Assembly (NCBI GenBank): GCA_016936695.1 | Contig: JAFGXK010000045.1 | Span: 1-16,698 of the forward strand | Source: Bacteroidales bacterium | Lineage (GTDB): Bacteria; Bacteroidota; Bacteroidia; Bacteroidales; VadinHA17 | Length of the DNA stretch: 16,698 nucleotides | Direction of reading: 5' to 3' | Part shown: piece by piece, positions 7,334-14,294 of the stretch | Layout of the letters: every line of letters starts with the position of its first letter | Position numbering within the stretch: position 1 is the first letter of the stretch | Notes under the pieces: generated by a model | What the model was told of the DNA's origin: nothing | The model's input: only the letters and a program-made list of their open reading frames with translations | The model's database searches: none | Position numbers and translations under genes: made by a program

Positions 7334-8383
7334 ATGAAAAAGAATCTGTTTATATTTCTTGCAATTATCGGAATGACAAGCCTCTTCACCGCCTGTGAGA
7401 AGGACGGTGAACTGGTTACCATGTCTTCAAATCCGGTTGCTCCGGCACTTACCACTGTTCCGGACCTTACACTTCAGAGATCCAATGGGACTCAGGTGCT
7501 TCAATTTGCAGGCACTCGCGTTGACCCGGGATTCCAGGCTTCGGCTACCTACTTTCTTGAGGCATGTGCTGCCGGTACCAATTTTGCTGATCCTGTTACT
7601 GTCTGGTCAGGTATTTTCCCTGAATCTATGAAGATAACGGTTAGCGATCTTAACGGCATTCTGCTAAAGAAATTCCCTGCTGATGCAGCAACAAATCTTG
7701 ATTTCCGCCTGAGGGCTGTTCTTGTCGTTGATGCCGGAACAGGAGCTCCCGGAAGCGGGGCCAACCCGTTCTCATATGCATCTCCGGCAACGAGTGCCAC
7801 TGCCACTCTATACGGACTTCCCCGTCTTGACCTTATAGGCTCAGGCATGGACCAGAAGATAGAATCTGCTCTGGGCGACGGAAAATACACAGGTCTGGTG
7901 AAGTTCAACCTCGCAAATCCATACACGCTGAGTGACCCTGATGCCGGAATTACTTACGGTGCAACCGGAGGAACCCTGACTGTAGATGGTGCAGCTATTG
8001 CTCCTCCTGCCAGCGGGTGGTACAGGCTGAACGTCGACGTTAATGCCCTGACTTATGAGACCTCGGCTTACGAGATAGGTCTTGTCGGATCTGCGACACC
8101 CAACGGATGGGATTCTCCCGACACGAAGATGGATTACAATCCTGCGGCCGGAACATGGAGTATCACCATTGACCTGGTAGCAGGTGACATTAAGTTCAGA
8201 CTGAACGATGGATGGGCATGGAACCTGGGATACAATAAGAACAATACGGGCAACCTGAATGATCTTTTCCATGACGGAGACAATATTGCAGTTACAGCAG
8301 GGAATTACACGATCACGCTGACCATCACCCAACCGAATGGTCCAACTGAAGCAGGTTCATGCACGATCGTGAAGAATAACTAA
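7334..8383 (+). CDS. susE: SusE-like starch-binding lipoprotein
   Basis: A 349-aa outer-membrane lipoprotein. The signal peptide ends at Cys21 (FTAC) and is followed by E-K-D-G-E, again lysine-acid at +3/+4. Residues about 24-158 resemble the SusE N-terminal Ig-like domain. Residues about 160-244 look like a first SusE/F-type starch-binding module (ASGWYRLNVDVNALTYE) and 246-349 like a second, with YEIGLVGSATPNGWD and the recurring motif KFRLNDGWAWNLG. The susF product carries the equivalent KFRANDxW. The first module lacks the tryptophans present in its SusF counterpart, so it may be structural rather than sugar-binding. SusE proteins hold starch at the surface and affect which chain lengths enter SusC. 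Paralogues are very divergent, so the symbol rests on domain order and position. Confidence 0.85.
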   Translation: MKKNLFIFLAIIGMTSLFTACEKDGELVTMSSNPVAPALTTVPDLTLQRSNGTQVLQFAGTRVDPGFQASATYFLEACAAGTNFADPVTVWSGIFPESMKITVSDLNGILLKKFPADAATNLDFRLRAVLVVDAGTGAPGSGANPFSYASPATSATATLYGLPRLDLIGSGMDQKIESALGDGKYTGLVKFNLANPYTLSDPDAGITYGATGGTLTVDGAAIAPPASGWYRLNVDVNALTYETSAYEIGLVGSATPNGWDSPDTKMDYNPAAGTWSITIDLVAGDIKFRLNDGWAWNLGYNKNNTGNLNDLFHDGDNIAVTAGNYTITLTITQPNGPTEAGSCTIVKNN

Positions 8384-8407
8384 TACAGGGACTAAAAAAA
8401 AACAATT

Positions 8408-9967
8408 ATGAAGATTAAATCAATATTCAGGATAATGATGCTCCCTGTGGCGGCTGTGTTAGTTCTCACAGGTTGCACAAAGGAGACATCCGAAGTAAGG
8501 CTGGATCCCGAACTGGGGACTAACAAGGTTTTCAATATTACTTCCAGCACAGCAATTGTTACAGGTTTTGTAGTTGCTGAAGGTGATGGATTCACCGAGA
8601 AGGGCGTGTGCTACGACACCGGTACCAATCCCACTATCGACAAATCAAAGGCTGTCTTCAAACCGCAGTCCAAGACGGCAGTGTACAATGTTACACTTAC
8701 AGGTCTGGATTTTGCAACCAAATATTATGCTCGTGCCTATGCAACCGGTCCGGCAGGAACAGTTTACGGCGAAGAGGTTACCTTTACGACAAAGCCGGTA
8801 GTGGCTACAGTAACAACCGTTGAGGCTACCGATGTTGAAGGAACGACGGCCACCTCGGGCGGTGAAGTAACTGCCGATGGCGGATCAGCAATCACGGCGT
8901 ACGGGGTATGCTACGGCACGACACCAAATCCGACCGTTGAAGGAGATAAAACAAATGATGGATCGGGTCTCGGGGAGTTTGTAAGCAATCTCACCGGACT
9001 CAGAGGTCTGACGACCTATTATGCAAGGGCTTATGCCACCAACGATGCAGGAACTGCCTACGGTAATGAAATAACCTTCACAACGCTGGTAAGCGTGCGC
9101 GAATGGTATGTGCCGGGTGATTATGTTGAAGCAAGTTATCCCGGTTCCGCCCTGGCCAACTGGAGCCCCGGTAATTCGCCGATGGTGAAGAGCAACGAGG
9201 ACAATCCAAATAATGTGGAGGGTTACGTTTACATGGCTAATGCTTCAAATAACTGGAAGTTTGCTTCGCAGCCTAACTGGGATGGTCCGAATTACGGTGC
9301 AGGTGCTGCCCCTGGAACACTTGATTCTGATCCGGGCGCAGGTAACATGAATCTTCCTGCCGGATATTACAAGCTCAACGTTAATGCAGGTGCTGATCCA
9401 ATGACTTACACCGCCGTGGCAACGACCTGGGGTATTATCGGCGATGTAACCTCATGGGGCTCACAGCTGCCTCTTACCTATGATCCTGCCTTGCAGATAT
9501 GGAGAGGTGTTGCACATCTGCCCGTAGGAGGTTGGAAGTTCAGGGCAAATGACAGCTGGGATTACAACTATGGGGCAGACGCTGGAAGCAACAGCCTGAA
9601 AGCCGGAGGCGACAACATCGCTACTGCAGCCGAGGACGACTATGCCATCACCCTTGATCTCAGCCATCCGCTTGAATACACCTACCGTGCCGACATATGG
9701 GGAGTGATTGGTGATGCAACCCCGGGAGGATGGGATAATGACACCAATATGACCTGGGATGAAACCAACGGCGTATTTACAGTTACTTTAAACCTGACAG
9801 CCGGTTCATTCAAATTCAGGGCCAATGACGCCTGGAGTTACAGCCTCGGCGGAACCCTGGCAGAACTTACATCAGATAATGGTGCCAACCTCTCTGTAGC
9901 AGAGGCTGGAACCTACACAATCACTTTGGACCCCTGGACTTTAGTTGGGACACTGACCAGGCAATGA
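8408..9967 (+). CDS. susF: SusF-like lipoprotein with two Fn3-like and three starch-binding modules
   Basis: A 519-aa outer-membrane lipoprotein with lipobox LTGC (Cys23), followed by T-K-E. Two tandem fibronectin-III-like domains follow (about 33-128 and 133-227). Each has a GVCY strand and ends in a YYARAYAT...GTxYGxExTFTT pattern. Three SusE/F-type carbohydrate-binding modules come next: about 230-338 (W283, W291), 341-428 (WGIIGDVTSWG, KFRANDSWDY) and 431-519 (WGVIGDATPGGWD, KFRANDAWSY). This gives several starch-binding sites held away from the membrane. It differs from the classical SusF layout, where an Ig-like domain rather than an Fn3 pair precedes three modules; hence SusF-like. It starts 24 bp after susE, and a strong terminator follows it, so it is the last gene of the main operon. 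Confidence 0.85.
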   Translation: MKIKSIFRIMMLPVAAVLVLTGCTKETSEVRLDPELGTNKVFNITSSTAIVTGFVVAEGDGFTEKGVCYDTGTNPTIDKSKAVFKPQSKTAVYNVTLTGLDFATKYYARAYATGPAGTVYGEEVTFTTKPVVATVTTVEATDVEGTTATSGGEVTADGGSAITAYGVCYGTTPNPTVEGDKTNDGSGLGEFVSNLTGLRGLTTYYARAYATNDAGTAYGNEITFTTLVSVREWYVPGDYVEASYPGSALANWSPGNSPMVKSNEDNPNNVEGYVYMANASNNWKFASQPNWDGPNYGAGAAPGTLDSDPGAGNMNLPAGYYKLNVNAGADPMTYTAVATTWGIIGDVTSWGSQLPLTYDPALQIWRGVAHLPVGGWKFRANDSWDYNYGADAGSNSLKAGGDNIATAAEDDYAITLDLSHPLEYTYRADIWGVIGDATPGGWDNDTNMTWDETNGVFTVTLNLTAGSFKFRANDAWSYSLGGTLAELTSDNGANLSVAEAGTYTITLDPWTLVGTLTRQ

Positions 9968-10018
9968 CAAGGTAGATAATAGGAAGCGGCTGTAGCCGCA
10001 GCGTTCTTTCAATTCAGG

Positions 10019-10047
10019 AACCTCTTCTGTAACGGGAAGAGGTTTTT
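10019..10047 (+). terminator. Rho-independent terminator after susF
   Basis: A perfect 9-bp stem, AACCTCTTC (10019-10027) with GAAGAGGTT (10036-10044), has an 8-nt loop and runs straight into TTTTT. A second small hairpin (GCGGC/GCCGC, 9986-9999) lies between the susF stop and this structure. It should end most transcripts from the susC promoter before the amylase gene, leaving read-through or a separate promoter to express the amylase. Confidence 0.8.
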
Positions 10048-10086
10048 GATTATTTTTATGAACACATACTGTCACAACCGGATACT

Positions 10087-12900
10087 ATGAAAGTGAAACT
10101 TCATTTGCTGCTATTGATATTTGCCGGATTCAGCCTGAGCTCAACAGCCCAGGTTATATCCTCCGATCCGGTATTTCCGCTGGCTTCAGACCCGGTGGTG
10201 ATTACCTTCCATGCTGACAGGGGGGACATGGGGCTAAAGGATTACACCGGAGATGATGTGTATGCCTATACGGGCGTCATCACCGACCAGAGCAACGGCA
10301 CGTGGGATTATGTGCTTCAGAGTTCATGGACTGACTTTGTCCCGAAAGCAAAGCTTACAAAAGTTACAGCCAATGTTTATACTCTGACCATTACGCCTTC
10401 AATCAGGGAGTACTACGGTGTGCCGGCAGGTGAAAAAATACTCAGGATGGCATTTGTTTTCAGGAACACTGCACTGGTTAATACTAGGACGGGCCGTGAT
10501 GTGGGAGGAGCTGATATCTTTTACGATGTCAGTCAGGAAGCTTCATTTGATGTCAAAATTCTTCAGCCTGATCTGTATACATCACTTGTGAATGCAGGGG
10601 AGATAATTTCTGTTCAGGCTTCGGCTTCGGTTTGTGATTCAATAATACTCTTCCAGAACGGGATTCGCCTCAGAATGGAGACGGAAACAACCCTTACCCA
10701 TACCATTACCGCCGCCGGATCGGGAGGCTTCAGACTGGTGGCACGGGCATGGCACAACAATGTATCAAAAGCTGATTCAGCGTACTACTTTGTCCGCACG
10801 GCAGCAGTGATACAGGCAGTGCCGGCAGGCCTGAAGCCAGGGATTAACATAACCGGTGACAACTCAGCAGCATTTCTTCTCTATGCCCCTTACAAGAACA
10901 ATGTATTTCTGATGGGCGATTTCAACGACTGGGTTTACAGCAGCGAAGGTTTCATGAGGAGGAGCCCCGACGGCAGCTGGTACTGGCTCGAGGTTACAGG
11001 GCTTGATCCTGACGTAGAATACGGCTTTCAGTACTTGATTGACGAAACCCTAAGGATACCGGATCCTTACAGCACAAAGGTGCTGGATCCGTGGAACGAC
11101 AGGCACATTGATGAAAGCACTTATCCCGGACTGAAGCCATATCCGGAGGGACTGGCAGACAATCTCGTTTCGGTTTTTCGGACCAGACCTCCGGCATACC
11201 CCTGGGAAAGCAATAATTTCACCCCCCCTGGGGGCGACACACTTATCATTTATGAGATGCTTGTACGCGATTTCGTTGAGAAACACGATTTTAGAACGAT
11301 CCGTGATTCACTTGACTATTTTACCCGGCTGGGAGTTAATGCGATAGAACTTATGCCCGTGAATGAGTTTGAGGGAAACAGCAGCTGGGGGTATAATCCA
11401 TCAATGTATTTTGCAGTGGACAAATATTACGGACCAGCTGACGATCTGAAAGAACTGATTGATTCGTGCCATAACCGCGGTATTGCGGTAATCATGGATA
11501 TTGTTCTCAACCATGCATACGGCACCAACCCGCTGGTAAGGATGTACTGGAACAGCAGCACCGGTCAGCCTGCTTCGAATAACCCGTGGTTCAACGTTAC
11601 ATCGCCGAACACCGCCTTCAGCTGGGGTTATGACTTCAATCATGCGAGCGCGTATACACAGGCATTCGTCGACAGTGTCTGCCGTTTCTGGATAGAGGAG
11701 TTCAGGGTGGATGGTTTCAGGTTCGACTTCACAAAAGGATTTACCAACACAACAGGTGACGGCTGGGCCTACGATGCCTCGCGCATCGACATTCTGAACA
11801 GGATAGGGAACGAGATCCGTTCATATAAGCCTGAAGCTATCCTGATCCTGGAGCACTTCGCCGACAATAACGAGGAGAAGGAGCTTGCCGCCAGCGGATT
11901 CCTGCTGTGGGGCAGTACGAAGGAACGTTATCAGGCAGCTTCAACAAGCCTCAGTAACAGGAATATGCTCATTGCGTCGGATGCTTCGTGGGTAAGTCGA
12001 GGCTGGAGCGTACCGGGGATAGTTGATTATATGGAGAGCCACGACGAGGAGAGGATAATGTTCCTTAACATCAGGGATGGTGAGGCGGTTGGCGGCTACA
12101 ATATTAGGGAATTAAACACGGCTCTCAAAAGAATTGAACTTACCGCAACCTTTTTTATGACAATCCCCGGTCCGAAGATGCTGTGGCAGTTCCAGGAAGT
12201 GGGGTATGACTATTCCAGGGATTACAATAATGACCGGCTTGGCCCAAAACCAATAAGATGGGATTATTACAACATAGCAGCGAGGAAGAAACTGTACGAT
12301 ATCTTCTCGGCCCTGGCAAGACTTAAGAAGGGCAATCCTGCATTCTCGTCAGGCGACTTCAGCATATTTGAGTCGGGGGAGACAAAGAGACTCAATATCC
12401 GCCATTCCGAAATGGATATTGTTGTGCTGGGTAATTTTGACATCTTTCCGAAAACAATTGATCCAAATTTCACCGTAACGGGATCATGGTATGAGTTCTT
12501 CAGCGGCGCAGTAAAGACTGTAAGCTCTGAAAATCAGAATACGCCGGTATCTCTTCAGCCGGGTGAATACAGGATCTACACCTCAAAGCAGGTTGAAAGG
12601 CCTTCGTTCCTGACAGGCATTGAGGATCTCCCCGGTGTGGGAAAGCCTGAAGCGGCTCATTTTGAAATATATCCCAATCCGTTCACTGATATTATCAGGA
12701 TAAGGTTCGATGAAAGCAAAGGACCCGGGCCCCACAGAATAGAGATTTTCTCTGCCGACGGTACCGGAATACATTCAATGGTGGTGCCGGAAGGAACGGA
12801 TGAGTTTACCCTTGAAGGAGGCAGACTTCCCAGAGGGATGTATTTCGTGAGGGTCACTTCGGGCAGGGTTTCCTCGGTAAAAAAGGTGATCAGGTATTAA
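10087..12900 (+). CDS. Secreted GH13 alpha-amylase/pullulanase-type enzyme with T9SS sorting domain
   Basis: A 937-aa modular enzyme. Residues 1-22 are a signal peptide (SSTAQ). Residues 23-155 form a beta-rich domain I cannot name for certain, possibly starch-binding. Residues about 156-245 look Ig-like. Residues about 250-365 resemble a CBM48/isoamylase N-domain (FLMGDFNDW, 274-282). The GH13 barrel starts near 384 and keeps all four conserved regions: DIVLNH (471-476), GFRFD with Arg545 and nucleophile Asp547, acid/base Glu589 in ILEHF, and SHD with His652 and Asp653. Residues 859-937 are a type A T9SS C-terminal domain (FEIYPNPF, then MYFVRVTSGRVSSVKKVIRY), so the enzyme crosses the outer membrane by T9SS and is anchored or released. 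A CBM48-like domain often marks enzymes acting on alpha-1,6 branches, but alpha-1,4 activity is equally possible. It lies 119 bp after susF, behind a terminator, and appears to fill the role SusG plays in Bacteroides. Confidence 0.92.
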   Translation: MKVKLHLLLLIFAGFSLSSTAQVISSDPVFPLASDPVVITFHADRGDMGLKDYTGDDVYAYTGVITDQSNGTWDYVLQSSWTDFVPKAKLTKVTANVYTLTITPSIREYYGVPAGEKILRMAFVFRNTALVNTRTGRDVGGADIFYDVSQEASFDVKILQPDLYTSLVNAGEIISVQASASVCDSIILFQNGIRLRMETETTLTHTITAAGSGGFRLVARAWHNNVSKADSAYYFVRTAAVIQAVPAGLKPGINITGDNSAAFLLYAPYKNNVFLMGDFNDWVYSSEGFMRRSPDGSWYWLEVTGLDPDVEYGFQYLIDETLRIPDPYSTKVLDPWNDRHIDESTYPGLKPYPEGLADNLVSVFRTRPPAYPWESNNFTPPGGDTLIIYEMLVRDFVEKHDFRTIRDSLDYFTRLGVNAIELMPVNEFEGNSSWGYNPSMYFAVDKYYGPADDLKELIDSCHNRGIAVIMDIVLNHAYGTNPLVRMYWNSSTGQPASNNPWFNVTSPNTAFSWGYDFNHASAYTQAFVDSVCRFWIEEFRVDGFRFDFTKGFTNTTGDGWAYDASRIDILNRIGNEIRSYKPEAILILEHFADNNEEKELAASGFLLWGSTKERYQAASTSLSNRNMLIASDASWVSRGWSVPGIVDYMESHDEERIMFLNIRDGEAVGGYNIRELNTALKRIELTATFFMTIPGPKMLWQFQEVGYDYSRDYNNDRLGPKPIRWDYYNIAARKKLYDIFSALARLKKGNPAFSSGDFSIFESGETKRLNIRHSEMDIVVLGNFDIFPKTIDPNFTVTGSWYEFFSGAVKTVSSENQNTPVSLQPGEYRIYTSKQVERPSFLTGIEDLPGVGKPEAAHFEIYPNPFTDIIRIRFDESKGPGPHRIEIFSADGTGIHSMVVPEGTDEFTLEGGRLPRGMYFVRVTSGRVSSVKKVIRY

Positions 12901-12913
12901 GTCCGGTTTCCTG

Positions 12914-14284
12914 CTATTTAACCAGTACCATATAACCCCACGGTTCCATTTTCATTTTTTGGCCCCGGGCTATCTCAACACCGCCTTCGGAGAAGATATC
13001 CGTCCAGGTTCCGGAAACGACGGCATCCTTCAATGCTACTTTCACCGGCTTTTTGCTCATATTCAGGATGGTAAGCACCTCATTGCCTCCCTTTGCCCTT
13101 CTGTAGGCGATCACATTCTTACGGTTGGTTTTAAGCATTTCATATGAGCCGCCATCAGAGCCATGACGAAGCGCAGGATGGGATGTCCGGAGATGAACAA
13201 GTTTTGTATAGAAAGGAAGAAGGTCAGTTTCTTTCCAGACTATCGGATCGCGTTTGAAGAATTCCAGACGCTTGTCAAGGTCAGCTTCCTGGCCATTGTA
13301 GAGAAGGGGAACACCGGGGATGGTGAACAGGTAAGCTGCAAAAGCCTTCTGTGCGTCACCCATCTTCTCGTCGATGGTGCCATTCCATGAGTTTTCATCG
13401 TGGTTGGTCATGAAGCGGAGGCGGTATGATTCCTGATCATACCTGAGCATCTCATACTGCATCAATGTGTCAAGTGCTGAAGGTCTGCGATGCCCTCCTG
13501 CCACGGCGTTCATCAGATGATGATGGGCCCAGGCGTAGTTCATGTCAAAGGCGCGCTCAAGCAGGTATGAATGGTCCTCATCTTCGGCAAGCATTAGCAC
13601 CGGCTTGATTGTATTGAGTTCAGAGGAGGCCCTGAACCAGAATTCCTCGGGAACCAGTCCGGGGAAATCACAACGGTAGCCGTCAATACCTGCCTCTTCA
13701 ACCCAGTACCTCATGGCACCGGCCATGTAATCCCACAGAGGTTCAGCGCTGTAATCGAACTGGATTACATCGGTCCAGTCGAATGGTGACACGAAATCGC
13801 CCAGCGAATCCTTAGCGTACCATTCGGGGAACTCAGTGGTCAGTGGATTATCCCAGGAGGAATGGTTGCCAACCCAGTCGAGGATAACGTGAAAGCCCAT
13901 GTCGTGCGCATTTGCTACGAGCGCTTGGAATTCTTCAAATGTGCCGAACTCGGGATTGACGCCCATGTAATCCTTGATTGAGTAATAGCTTCCCAGTTCG
14001 CCCTTGCGGTTCAGTTCGCCTATGGGATATATCGGCATGAACCACAGTACGTTCACCCCCAGATCCTTCAGGCGGGGCAGTGCCCGATCGACTTCGGCGA
14101 AGGTGCCTTCTTCTGAGAACTGCCTGACGTTGATCTCATAGAGTACCATATTGCGGGTCCAGTCAGCATGGACGACCGATGTTTTAAGCTGTTCGGCTAT
14201 GACCGGTATTTTAGGACGGCATGCAACCACAAGTACGATTACGCCGATAAAAAGCAGGACGATTTTTAAAATGTGCAATTTCAT
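12914..14284 (-). CDS. GH13 alpha-amylase-family lipoprotein
   Basis: A 456-aa protein, numbered from the ATG at 14284. That start gives a clean lipoprotein signal, MKLHILKI... to lipobox VVAC (Cys22), and leaves 10 bp after the upstream gene. An earlier in-frame ATG (14308) would add eight residues and overlap that gene's end. The short GH13 barrel has all four regions: DWVGNH (136-141), GYRCD with nucleophile Asp206, acid/base Glu234 in LAED, and TNHD with His295 and Asp296. A small C-terminal beta domain ends in EPWGYMVLVK. There is no separate binding module. After Cys22 come R-P-K-I with no acidic residue, unlike SusD/E/F here, so it may stay on the periplasmic side. It probably shortens imported maltodextrins; substrate and bond type are not readable. 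It is the last gene of the minus-strand operon and ends 13 bp from the convergent T9SS amylase gene. Confidence 0.9.
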   Translation of the reverse strand: MKLHILKIVLLFIGVIVLVVACRPKIPVIAEQLKTSVVHADWTRNMVLYEINVRQFSEEGTFAEVDRALPRLKDLGVNVLWFMPIYPIGELNRKGELGSYYSIKDYMGVNPEFGTFEEFQALVANAHDMGFHVILDWVGNHSSWDNPLTTEFPEWYAKDSLGDFVSPFDWTDVIQFDYSAEPLWDYMAGAMRYWVEEAGIDGYRCDFPGLVPEEFWFRASSELNTIKPVLMLAEDEDHSYLLERAFDMNYAWAHHHLMNAVAGGHRRPSALDTLMQYEMLRYDQESYRLRFMTNHDENSWNGTIDEKMGDAQKAFAAYLFTIPGVPLLYNGQEADLDKRLEFFKRDPIVWKETDLLPFYTKLVHLRTSHPALRHGSDGGSYEMLKTNRKNVIAYRRAKGGNEVLTILNMSKKPVKVALKDAVVSGTWTDIFSEGGVEIARGQKMKMEPWGYMVLVK

Positions 14285-14294
14285 TATAATCAGG

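Noticed and set aside
8850..9080. DNA-level tandem repeat or CRISPR-like array in the susF gene
   Set aside because: The similarity is between two Fn3-like protein domains and is diverged at DNA level; there are no short regular repeats with spacers.
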